From assembly GCA_037179385.1 (NCBI GenBank), contig CM074185.1, forward strand, positions 51,029,000 through 51,092,999: 64,000 bases of DNA, given 5' to 3'. Positions 32,338 through 43,500 of the stretch are shown piece by piece. The notes under the pieces were generated by a model, which saw nothing but the letters and a program-made list of their open reading frames with translations, had not been told where the DNA came from and did no database searches. The stretch's first letter is position 1. Every line of letters begins with the position of its first letter. This stretch comes from Holothuria scabra. Its lineage: Eukaryota > Echinodermata > Holothuroidea > Aspidochirotida > Holothuriidae. The translations under genes were made by a program, and so were the position numbers.

Positions 32338-33954
32338 ATACGCTATTGTATATAGCCTACATGATCAACTTATTCAAGCCCCACCCCTAAGCTTTTTGTT
32401 TTCGGTTGAAATTTGGTAATAATTTTTTATTAATGATTTTCCATTTTGAAATGAAAGCAGTTCTAGACCCAATAAAAACAAAAGCCTCGGAAACGTCGGC
32501 TTCTGTTTTTACTGAGAACAAACTCGTTTGTCTTTCCAAACCAATTCCTGCTTCGAAAGGAAATCGATGTATGTTTTTTTTTTATGTAACTTGTTGCTTT
32601 ATTGTTTTTGTAATTACTCTGCCTTGGTACAGATGTACGTCTCCCCATTGTGTTTTTTTCCAACAATTTTTTGTATGTTGTGCCGTCTGCGGGTTGACTA
32701 TTTTTACAAGCTTCATCTCTTTTAATCCTCTTCAACCTGCTTCTTGTAACCCTGTTTGTCTAATTTTTGTGATTTTTTATGTGAAAAATTAACTGAAAGT
32801 GAACATCTGCCTATCAAGAGCAACTTCACGGAAATGTTTCGGGCGACTCAAGTTTTTTTGAATTACACATTTTATCGTTGGCGACTTAGGCTATCCGGAG
32901 AATTAAATTTCCCTAAATTAGTAAATGTTTTGCCAGTTTCTTTGAAATGTGGAGCTTAGTGCAATTCGGAAAAATATTACAAGACTGAAAAAGTTTAAAA
33001 TAGTTAAACTTTTTTGTACGAAAAATTGGATAATTTGAAGAAGATTGGAACAGAATTTGACGAGTCTGCCCTTAAGCCTAGGAGCAATTCATGCAGATCG
33101 TCAAGATGACTGAGATTGTTAAGGCTACATATTTCATCGTACAGTTGTAAGGATTAAAGTTCTTCAAATCCAAACTGAAAACTTTTCTGCCCTTCATGCA
33201 AACATTTCAAATGTTGAGCCTATATTGGAGAACATTTTGAAAACCTTTGGTTGTTGTAAGGAAGTGAGAAACTTGAGGGGTTTTACGGAACCATTTGCCT
33301 TTCTTGTGAGCAAAATCGAGAAGGTATTCGGTGCTTCTGAAGCTAATCGAGGTTAAATGGTTTAAGCTAATCAACGAAATTGGATAATTCCCATGCAGAC
33401 ACGGACAGCCTTCCTCGACTTGGAAATGACCCTCACCCCCTCGCATGCGCCAACCCTAATTCCGGAGTGCATGAAGCAGAAAGGTTTTTACTTCCAAAAG
33501 TCCATTGGAAACAAAGGACCATTAGGTCACTAGATCGGCCGAATGCAACCCCTTTCTCATGTGCCAGGAGGTTTGCTCACAGAGCGCTTAAGGGCTGCAC
33601 CACTGCGGCGGCGCGACTTTCTACTGGCCATCGTGTGTGTTAAAAAATATGGCCCCGTATCAAGATGGCTACACTAATATTGGTCGTTAAGAGGCACCAT
33701 TTTGCGTCCATGCTAGCTTCGATGATAAAACTTTTGCAGTACCCCTAATACCGCTCATACACCTGTAGGGAGAATTCACTCCACCTATAATAACAATTCC
33801 TGCGTAAGCCACTGTTGCTAATCACAACTTAGTTATGCAACTTTTACACTTGTCTCGTACATATCGAAAAAAAATTCTTTCTTTTCTCTTCGACGAAAAT
33901 CCTGTTCACGCCAGTACTCAGTGAAATGAACCGTATGACACTGACAAAAATCAC

Positions 33955-34135
33955 TTCAGTGAAGTGCACAAGATATGACTCTCAATGAAAAAGACAAAAA
34001 GCTATAATAATAAGAACAAATGAAAAATAAAAAGCAAACGCAAAATGAGAATCAGCAATATCCTAATAGCCGAAAGGTGACAAACGCATTGTCAGGTCTT
34101 CGGTAGGCTTATTTTCCCGGAATCAAGAACCTTTA
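33955..34135 (-). mobile_element. tRNA-derived SINE (family 3), minus orientation
   Basis: The reverse complement reads CCTACCGAAGACCTGACAAT, then CTATTAGGATATTGCTGATT, matching the body of the copy at 30105-30290. The head is poorly conserved. Confidence 0.6.
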
Positions 34136-34261
34136 CAATTCACAGGCTTTCAAAATATTTGGAGTTTATTCCTTCTAGTATTCTTGATAAAAAGGATATG
34201 GCACGCAAGCTGCAATGTTGGGAGGGGGGCGAGCAGGAGCGAACACTTCTTTTTGTCTGCA

Positions 34262-37199
34262 GTTTATTGGTAGTACTTACATTCTGTCAGAAATGATTTT
34301 GAAAATACCCAACATTGTGAGTCTCTTTTCATTGAAGTGAAACATGCCTACAGAAAAAAATACCATCGTTGGTGTTATTTACCGCCCTCCTGATGGAAAC
34401 GTTGGTGATTTTAATGATGAACTACAGGTTATTCTAGATCGTATTAGCAGGGAGGGAAAATGAGGGTTTCTTGCTGGTGACTTTAATATCGACATACTCA
34501 GTCATGTTTCTAGTAGTTTTAAAGACAATTTTGAGAATTTACTGTCTTCTCACTGTTTTTATCCCACGATTACATATCCTACTAGAGTTACAGATTCAAC
34601 GGCAACACTTATTGACAATGTATTTACAAATCATCATAATTTGAAATTGAAATCTTCCATTTTTGAGACAGATATATCTGATCATTATCCTATTTGTGTT
34701 TACTGTGGTGAAACCAGTGACCAGACAGGTGCAGATTATGATATATTTAAAAATGATACTAAAGCTCCCAATTTGTTAAAGTTTAAGAATGAAATTGCGT
34801 CCTATGATTGGGTTGAGGTTTATTCTGAACGTGACCCAAACTCTGCTTTCACTACTTTTCACTCTTGCTTGATGGAATCCTTCAATAGAAATTGCCCCGT
34901 CCGAAAAGTTACTAAAACGAAATACCTACGTAAGTCTCCCTGGATTACAAATGGTATTTTAAAGTCGATATCTACGAAGAATAAACTTTTTACAAGTATA
35001 GATCTAACCCCACAGCAGAAAATTCAACTGCCTATCGAAATTTCAGAAACACCCTAACAAAAATTATTAGGTATGCCAAATTAATATATTACGTGGATTA
35101 CTTTGATAAGAACCTTAGGAATAGTAGAAGAATCTGGAGTGGTATTAGGCAAATATGAACTAAAAGTGTAGGGAACCCAAATCAAAGCTATTTTTCGATT
35201 GACGGTGGTGCTACAAGTAATGCTTCAGACATTGCTGAACATTTTAAAAGTTACTTCTCAACTATTGCAACTGACCTAGCGAGCAAAATAAAGTCAACAA
35301 ATAAAACTTTCTCTGCTTATCTTACGAATCATATACCAAATACCTTTGCTTTTAATCCCTTAACGCATGAAGAAGTTCTCCTTGCAATTTGCAAACTGTC
35401 AAGTCACAAGTCTCCTGGTTATGATAATAATATTTCTAGTGAAACACTAAAACTTGTGTTCGGTGATATTGGAGCACCGCTTTCATACATAATCAACTTA
35501 TGTTTTACCACAGGAATTTTTCCAGATGATCTTAAAATTGCCAAAATCATTCCCATTTATAAGTCTGGTGATGCTAGCTGTCTTTCCAATTATCATCCAG
35601 CTGTCCAGTGTCAGTTCTACCTGCACTATCAAAACTCTTTGAAAGACTATAGTATAATAGACTCTGTAATTTTTTTTGATAAGTATAATATTATTGTTAG
35701 TGGGCAGTATGGTTTTCGAAAAAAATCACTCAACTTATATGGCTTCACTTAAATTTGTGGATGATGTAGCAAATAACTTGGATAACTTAAAACAGTTGCT
35801 TTATTTATAGACCTATCTAAAGCATTCGATACAATAGATCGTGGCACATTACTTAATAAATTACATTATAATGGTATTCGTGGTATAGCCCTAAGTTTGT
35901 TGAAAAGTTGTCTCAAGGATCGTAAAAATTATGTTTCATTTAAGTTTAACAATTCTTCTCTAAAGGTGACTAATATAGGGGTACCTCAAGGATCTATTCT
36001 AGGCCCACTTTTATTTTTAATCTATATCAATGATTTATGTAAGGCATCATCTAAAACCCAGTTTATCCTCGTTGCTGATGACACGACTGTTTACACTCAT
36101 CATAAGAATGTACACACTGCTCTTAAAATTGTGGCCAAAGAATTTCAAAATGTTTGCCATTGGCTCGCTGCCAATAAGCTATCATTAAGTGTTGGAAAGA
36201 CTAAGCTTATAGTTTGTAGTAATATAAGAGGCCCTACTCAATGTTATACCCTATTATACGATGATGTTAATATACACAGTGTAAACAGTACAAATTTTCT
36301 TGGGGTTACAATAGACAATCAATTAACTTGGAGAGATCACATACGGGAAGTTAGCGAAAATGTATCTAAGATAATTGGAGTAATCAGTAAAGTAAGACAC
36401 TATGTTCCCAATAAGACAGTAAAGATTATTTATAATGCTGTAATACACATTTGAATTATAGTTTACTTTTATGGGGATCTGCAGCCTCCTACTTGGATAA
36501 TTTATTCGCACTCCAGAAACGTGCTATTCGTCTTATTTCAAATGCTGCATTCTACGACCATACACAGCCACTTTTTCATTATCATAGATTGTTAACTCTG
36601 CAGGACCTTTATAACTATCAGCTTGTTATTTTTTTTTGTACAAACACTTCCACAAGTCCCTGCCTACCGACCTCAGTCATTTCTTTCAAACAAATAGCCA
36701 CTTTCATTGTTATTCTACCAGGATGAAAGATAGTTTATCCCAACCCCTCACCAGAACTCAACTTGCCCATTCCCAAATAAGAAGCTCAGGAGTTTCCCTA
36801 TGGAACTCCTTGGGCAATAAGATTAGAAATGCTGCCAGTTTGTACTTTTAAAATTCAACTGAAATCTCTGTTTTTGGATAACACTGAAAAGTTTTTTTCT
36901 TCTTCTTTTCCTTTTTTGTATTATTATTGTTATCATTTTTTTTTTCTTTTTTCTAAGCCTAATCCTAAGTTTTGTGTAACTTCTCTTCATATTTGTGTAC
37001 TTTTAGGGGTCAGACCAGAGTAGCAAAGTTTCCCAACTTACTTCTGGTCCCTCTAAGTTCTCATCCCTTCATGTACTATTAGTACTGACAACATTCTTTA
37101 ATATCGTGCTGTATATGTGTTATTAAATTGTATCAATTTGATTGTACATATTTTTTTTGTAAATATGAGAAGGAAGAAATAAACTGAACTGAACTGAAC
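34262..37199 (+). pseudogene. Degenerate CR1/L2-like non-LTR retrotransposon, 5'-truncated
   Basis: Contains the C-terminal part of an apurinic-type endonuclease (VIYRPPDGN near 34370, GDFNID near 34480, SDHYPI near 34676). A reverse transcriptase follows (KSPGYDN near 35410, DLSKAFDT near 35813, GVPQGSILGPLLF near 35970, then VADD at 36071-36082 and LGVT near 36300) and a C-terminal WNSLGN segment. It is broken by an in-frame TGA at 34461-34463, by an apparent one-base insertion near 34335 and by several shifts in 35050-35900. The catalytic motif reads VADD where family members usually have F/YADD. It ends in a short pentanucleotide tail of CTGAA units (about 37180-37199). Clearly inactive. 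The endonuclease N-terminus and any ORF1 are missing. Confidence 0.9.
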
Positions 37200-37712
37200 A
37201 TTGTCTTCAACACACCCAAATCGTTTTCCTCCAATTCTTTACTGCTTCCCAATCCTCCTGTAATATTTTTCATTTTTCTTTTATAAAGTTAAGCTGAGCT
37301 AGTGTGCTCTGTCAGATTATCATCATTAGCGGGTTAAGGCTGACTGTTGAGGAAACTAAAACCGTGAGTTATCCTTCTCAGATATTTATTCTTCGGGAGA
37401 GATTGAGTAAGGGGGATATAGATAAGGTAAAAATGTGTAATCCCGTCGTTACTGGGTAGGTCTAGAATTTAACCAATAGGTGGGCAAGCTCCCCAACGAA
37501 GGGCTGAGTTTTGTGGAATTTTATTCCCAGGGAAGGTTATCGTGCATGACACTATTTGGTCTAAATATTTTTCTGAGGGTTTACACATGACGTCATGATC
37601 AACTATTCCTATAATGGTGGCGTGAGATTTAAGATATAGGAAAGCTTAAGAATAATGACGTGTTCAGTTGCTTACTTGCACCGAAACACCGCGTTGTAAA
37701 TTCCCTTTTCAA

Positions 37713-38751
37713 CAGTGGCGTCACCAGACATTTCATTCTGGGGAGGGGGGGCACTGAGGGGGCACAACGATTTTATGGGGGGGCATTGCTAGACTCCACT
37801 CATGGCGTCGGAGGCGCCACCGAGCGCGAAGCGCGAGGCTCAACGGGTGGGGTCCAGGGGCAAAGCCCCGGTGGGGGTCCAGGGGGCGAAGCCCCCGGAA
37901 GCTCCTGGGTTTTAGCGTGTTTGTGAGGTATTAAAGACGTTATTTAAGGGTAATTTTATTGACTTAACACTGGTCTAAAAGTTACCTCCAGGGTAACTTT
38001 CAAGTAGCCTAAGACTTTCGGTAAAAAACCACTGATTCAACTACCAAGAGCAGATCCGGCTGACACTTTAAAAAAGGGGTAGATGATCTATAGAAAGAAA
38101 GTTGATGGGCAATTCAATGTTAGTCTTAGTGGGGGTCCAGGGGGCGAAGCCCCTGGAAGCTCCTGGGTCTTTAGCGTGTTTGTAAGGTTTTAAAGTTGTT
38201 TTTAAAAGGGTTGTTTTAACACTGGCCTAAAAAATTACAGGGCAATTTCGGGTAAGATTTTATTTTTGGTAACAACACAAACGTTAGTGAAACTACTCTC
38301 AAGAGCGTATCAGGCTGACAATTTGAGGAAGGTGAGCTGCACCGTGACTATAAAGAGAAAGAAAGGCAGTTGATGGTCAATTAGATGTGATCCTCTGAAG
38401 GAAAAATGTAGGCTTAATCCTGCTTGAAGGGTTACCTGAGCTGTGCGCCACCTCCAATTGACGTAGTCGGAAGTGTGAAGAAAATTTTGAAAAATGTAAC
38501 CCCTCAGACAGCCGGAAATGACATTGCCAAGGTTTTTTGGGGGGATATTTTCATTTGGAAAACATGAAAATCTACTGCCTTTTCTTTTCAACAGAGGAAT
38601 CGAATCCTAAAAAATTCATAGTCACACTCTGACTACAGAAGACATATTTTTTTTGGAAAATCTCAAATCTCAGTTGGGGGGGCACACGGGGGGGGCACAC
38701 GATTTTTCAGGGGGGGGACGTGCCCCCCGCCCCCCCTTGGTGACGCCACTG
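37713..38751. mobile_element. 1.04-kb nonautonomous hAT-like transposon with internal repeats
   Basis: Inverted ends CAGTGGCGTCACCA (left) and TTGGTGACGCCACTG (right), exact 8-bp duplication CTTTTCAA at 37705-37712 and 38752-38759. Inside, a block starting GGGGGTCCAGGGGGCGAAGC and running into CTCCTGGGT and TTTAGCGTGTTTGT occurs twice (about 37872 and 38132). G-rich arms near both ends. No transposase frame. Confidence 0.92.
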
Positions 38752-38970
38752 CTTTTCAAATTGGTGACATTCTGTAAAGCAAGGGCTAAATATATGTAAA
38801 AAAGATTTTCAAACAGGGAGCTGTTAAAAACAGCTCTCTGATATGAACACATAACTGTTATCATTGTAAAATGAACCCAACAAAATCATGAAGGATTAAG
38901 AACGAGGCGCAACGCTCGAACAAACTACACTCAAGGAATAATGGAAAGTCGGGGAGTATTAACAATAGAG

Positions 38971-39202
38971 TACACTCTAAAACGTGTTTAGCAATTTAAC
39001 ACTTATTTTGCCCCCCTCCCCGTAAACATGTTTAGCATGATTAATACCTAAACACAATATTTTAAGCAATTTAACGAATTAAACGAATTGTTTAGGAATA
39101 AGAAGGTGTGTTTAGCATCTAAACATGTTTTCAAACTGGAGCAAGGGCAAAAACGTCTTTTAAAAACGCGTTTTTATTCCTAACAACCTCTTTTAGAATG
39201 TG
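38971..39202. mobile_element. Short foldback element with ACACTCTAAAA ends
   Basis: The left end TACACTCTAAAACG and the right end TTTTAGAATGT are inverted. TGTTTAGCA/TAAACA motifs repeat in both orientations inside. No clean target duplication. The ends match those of the element at 39527-39891. Confidence 0.65.
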
Positions 39203-39526
39203 GTGACGTCAGCACTATACTCCTAGTTCCCATAATTCTTCGCCGCAATTTCTCAGGTGCGATTAGAAATAATAAAAATAGCTCTCTTTGCCACCTCAAA
39301 CCTCTCCTACCGTATACGGTACACTTCACAAATAAAGCCCAAAACTTCTTCACTGTGTTTAATTCGTAAGGGAACCGACCCCTTTAGATTCCGTGCAACG
39401 GTTACGAAAGACAACAGATAAAAATGCCTTGGTCAAGTTTTATAGAAAGTAAGCCTAATGCTTTTCTTTTACATAGCAACGCTTAATGAAACAAGGACAA
39501 TGGTCACTTTCTGTTGAAAGCTGCTT

Positions 39527-39891
39527 ACACTCTAAAATCAAGAGTGAACTGAATCACTCTTTGATAGAGTGAAAAGTGTAAATTCACTACATTAGAGTGA
39601 GAATTCACTCCAAGAGGAGTGAAATTCACTCCAAAAAAGAGTAAAATTCACTAGAGGAAGAGGGGAAATTCACTTTTCCACGAGTGCCTGCAATGATTAC
39701 TCTTTATTTTCTTAAGAGCGATCACTGTGGGCACTCCATCAAGAGTGAAACTTCGCTCGTTTTAAGGGAATTTCACCCTTTATGGAGTGAATTTCAATCT
39801 TCTTGGAGTGAATTATTACTCTAATGGAGCGAATTCACACTTTTCACTCTATCAAAGAGTGACTAAGTTCACTCTTTTGATTTTAGGGAGT
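39527..39891. mobile_element. GAGTGAA-rich foldback MITE
   Basis: About 365 bases with long inverted arms. The left arm (ACACTCTAAAATCAAGAGTG, then ATCACTCTTTGATAGAGTGA) matches the reverse complement of the right arm (ACTCTATCAAAGAGTGAC, then TTTGATTTTAGGGAGT). GAGTGAA/TTCACTC is repeated through the whole element in both orientations. No coding capacity. Confidence 0.88.
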
Positions 39892-40681
39892 AGGCCTTAC
39901 GCCCCTGAGATACTTTTTCCAAAGTCCTCCCGACCCTCTGGCAAAAGGCCGTTCAGGCGAAACCAAACCTTTGCGAGTTTCAATATATTTTAAGATTGAA
40001 TGAAGGTTGAAATGAAGACTTACTGTTCGATCAAAATGTCTTAGCAAATGGTTGATTTATCGCTGGTAACATTCGGTTGAATTCGATAGGGGAACCTATT
40101 TACCAAGTGCCAATTATGAAATTATTTTTCTCCAACGTGAAAAGTGACGAAGCGATTTGAAGTAAAAAAAAACAGATTATGTCTCGTTAAGGACGAGTTT
40201 TAGACACTTGTTGGAAAATGAGGAGGAGAATTGGAGCTGTTCACGGTGAGAAAAATGACAACTTGACTTTAGTCGTGGCTACAGGGGGCAGGGGCGATTG
40301 CCACTCCCGGGCTCCGAAAAGCGAAAAAAAATCGGAAATTTGCCATTTGTGGCACTAGTGAACTACAGTGTGGTCTTTCATGAAATTTCGAATTCTCTCC
40401 AATAGAAGCCCCATTTTTGTAATTATTTGTTTGAAAAATGCAAACATTCCTTCATGCTTGGCGCGCCACAGTTTGTAGTTGCTAATGCAGTATTGTGTTA
40501 GCTCATAAATAAGTTTGGCTAACTATTCCGAACTCTGGAAATGACAAAATCACCAGATTATCAAGTGACATCGGGCACCGCAGTGCAGCAAATTACGTCC
40601 CAACTGAAATGTTGTTCACAATTAAAAAAATCGAACAAATTTGGGTACTTGCCCCCTGGAAAATGTCTAGCTACACCACTG

Positions 40682-41335
40682 GGTGCCAGCAAGGTGGCAT
40701 GATCCGCCGTCGGGTTAGGCCCGGTTGGTCCCCTGTCAGGGAAGGCTGCCCTCGTCAGGGAAAGACGATGGTTTCGTAGAGGATCTAGAAACAAAATAAA
40801 TAAAAAAAACCACAAGGACTGAAAGTACTAGATGGGTGATCTTGAACAATGACCGACTTGCTGTTATTACAAACGAAAGCTCCAAATAAAGACTGATTAG
40901 ATTCCACTTACAAGTCCGGGCCTGAGGGGTCGTGATTTCTCAGGAATTCGTGTATGGTCCTCGCCAACTTATAATAGTGCTCCACTTAGATAGTCTTTCA
41001 GCAGAATTCCATTTTTCTTACAAAAAAATGAAAAACTTTCCGATCACTTTGCAGTTTGCTAATTTAGTTTGAAGAGACCATTTAAATGCAGACGGAAAAC
41101 ATAGAAATAGCGATTGCTCATAGATTCTGCTCATAAGCATAGGAAATGTTGTTCGGGCTATACGATGGGTTTCGTTTTCCAACATTTTCTACTCGCTATG
41201 CGACAAATGATTGTGGCTTTCTGTTTAGGGCAGAATAACATTTTCGGGCAACAAGTCTTCTGCTCCTCCCAAACTGCAATGCTCCCGTACCCCTGTGACT
41301 AATCTTTATATTTTTCAAATGGATTTAACTCTCTT
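40682..41335. mobile_element. Diverged piece of the 30408 hAT-like family
   Basis: Shares with 30408-32337 the GTCAGGGAAGGC-type repeats near the left end (about 40733-40775), a TAGATAGT block (about 40985-40995), and CTCCCAAACTGCAATGCTCC with CGTACCCCTG (about 41263-41297). Ends not defined. Confidence 0.5.
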
Positions 41336-41370
41336 GAACACTGATCAATCAATACAAAAGGCCACATAAA

Positions 41371-41560
41371 GTTAAAAGATAAAGTAAATGATAAACTGAA
41401 CAAAAGCACCAACAAAGTCAGCAGAAGTCATTAAAATGCTGTCTACAAAGTAAGTCTTTAAATTTCGTTTAAAAGAGCAAAGAGAAGCGTCACATCTAAT
41501 TAAAAACGGTAACTGATTCCATTCTTTTGGAGCATAGACTTCAAAAGACCGATCTCCATA
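41371..41560 (-). pseudogene. LINE reverse-transcriptase C-terminal fragment
   Basis: The minus strand reads GDRSFEVYAPKEWNQLPF, then LIRCDASLCSFKRNLKTYF. This is the W-N-x-L-P segment near the C-terminus of CR1/L2/Jockey-type reverse-transcriptase proteins. Only the 3' end of the element remains. Confidence 0.8.
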
Positions 41561-41756
41561 TTAGAAAATGATTTGGGCATTTTAGTAGGAACCTAGAAGA
41601 CCTTTGAAATACATAACAGAATAAGTTTTAATCACTTCTTCGTAGCTCTGTTATTCCTCATTCTGTGTACCTTGTGCCATCTGCAAACCACGCTCCCAAG
41701 ATCACGCATAACCAAGACTTGTGTTGCAGACTAGGGAGATGGAAGTTTCATGTACA

Positions 41757-43056
41757 GACGTAACTAAGGGCGGCACGAGTGGGGGGTCGGGCCATGTCAT
41801 TCGTCGTGGAAGGCTACCTTCCCAAGAGAAGATCCATTAATCCTTTCGGGGAGCCTTCAACTATACACTTACGGTAAAAGATGCAATCCCTGTAAACTTC
41901 AGTCCCCCGAACGATCTTCTTGATTTTGCTCGCCAGAAAACCATATTCTTCGAGGAAATTCTCTCAACTCACAATTTTCCTTCAAAGTTTCAAAGACAGA
42001 CGGGAGGTCGTCCAGGTGCAAGTAGTGTCCAACGGCTTGCATCTGTCTAGCCCAGACAGCCGAATTATAGCAACGGTTATGAAAATCGGCCAGGCCATTT
42101 CAGTTACAAATAAGAGTCCTGGTAGAGTAAAAAACATTTAGTTTTCAATTCCGTTACATACCGTAGTTCCCCGAAAAGAGACAAGACCATTTCATGTAAT
42201 GGATGTGGTATTTTATCTGGTAATTTTCTGATCACTTAGCTTGGTTTTTTCTATAAAAGTCAGTGGCGAAGCTGCCATATGGTCAGGGGCGATCGCCCCC
42301 CCCCCCCGACCGACCAAAATTGTCTGTCGGCGCCCTTTTTAGGTTTTTAACATACCTCACACTTGCACCGATATTGGCAAAACACATAATTTACATGGAC
42401 GTCCGCAGGTATGGGCAAGGGGGCACTTGCCCCCCTGGAAAATCAAAAATTTGAAAAAACGTATAAAAATCAAGGCAAAAACCCAAACAAAACGTGTTTT
42501 CCAAGTTTCTATGTGAAAAATAGGCTTTAGAAATGCCATTTCCGGCGATCTGGGAGGCATTTTGGGCTGAAATTTTCGCATGCTTTGTGTCAATTCATGG
42601 TGACTTGAAGGTTTTGCCCCAGGCTTCCTAGAAAATTTTGCCCCCGCTGACTTTTTTTCTGCGGACGTCCATGATAATTTAATAGCATTGTTTTAAGGCC
42701 CAAATAAGGAAATGATCAAACGAGTATCTGTACTATCTGTACTTTATTCCGATGAAAAGGAACACTTACTGTAATACAGGGAAAGGTTTTGCCGAACGTA
42801 TATCTTCATGCTCTATACGCACTAATGAATGATATCGCTGTGCTACTGTAAGTTTATTGCTTCCCACACCAAGCAACAAATTTACATATTTGTTAATACG
42901 AAAGTCGAAATTTTCGGCGTGCCTAAAATTCTGCCGGCCAAGTGACATCCCACCGAGACTAATTCATCGCTTTTGTCGGCGCTTGGACATGATGCTCCCC
43001 CACTTCTGGGAGCTTGGTCCCCTGTCGGACAAATCCTGCCGTTCCATCCCTGAAAT
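41757..43056. mobile_element. Diverged, interrupted copy of the 30408 hAT-like family
   Basis: 41895-42235 parallels 30566-31090 (CGATCTTCTTGATTTTGCT, then ATTTTCCTT and ATTTTATCTGGTAATTTTCT), and 42940-43055 parallels the right end of that element (GACTAATTCATCGC, CCCTGTCGG). It is interrupted near 42262 by sequence starting CAGTGGCGAAGCTGCC and by the MITE at 42394-42673. Confidence 0.6.
42394..42673. mobile_element. 280-bp hAT-like MITE nested in an older element
   Basis: Inverted ends CATGGACGTCCGCAG (left) and CTGCGGACGTCCATG (right), exact 8-bp duplication ATAATTTA at 42386-42393 and 42674-42681. Subterminal GGGGGCACTTGCCCCCC tract. A second copy enters the window end at 63952. Confidence 0.93.
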
Positions 43057-43170
43057 GGCAAACGTTTCTAGTCTTTGCATGAGAGCCTAGTACGTAGGCT
43101 TAGTACGGGAAGGTGCTTCACCAAAGGAATGTCAGTTGTTATCCATATAACGTTTTGTTTTATTTTAACA

Positions 43171-43500
43171 TAACATAACATGACATGACATGACATGACA
43201 TGACATGACATGACATGACATGACATGACATGACATGACATGACATGACATGACATGACATGACATGACATGACATGACATGACATGACATGACATGACA
43301 TGACATGACATGACATGACATGACATGACATGACATGACATGACATGACATGACATGACATGACATGACATGACATGACATGACATGACATGACATGACA
43401 TGACATGACATGACATGACATGACATGACATGACATGACATGACATGACATGACATGACATGACATGACATGACATGACATGACATGACATAACATAACA
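43171..43500 (+). repeat. Perfect pentanucleotide array (TGACA) x 62 with TAACA caps
   Basis: 43181-43490 is 62 uninterrupted copies of TGACA with no substitution. Two TAACA copies flank it on each side (43171-43180 and 43491-43500). The repeat has no stop in several minus frames, so long Cys-His-Val-Met-Ser frames here are artefacts. The array abuts the 3' end of a minus-strand LINE fragment. Confidence 0.98.

Noticed and set aside
34641..37023. Open frames with endonuclease and reverse-transcriptase homology taken as host genes
   Set aside because: They are consecutive pieces of one decayed non-LTR retrotransposon with stops, frameshifts and a tandem-repeat tail.
40275..40681. Minus-strand DNA element ending CAGTGGTGTAGCTAGAC
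   Set aside because: One end looks like a transposon terminus, but no matching other end or target duplication could be found.
43171..43500. CRISPR array or satellite centromere
   Set aside because: Units are 5 bases with no spacers, and the tract is only about 330 bases in a eukaryotic genome.
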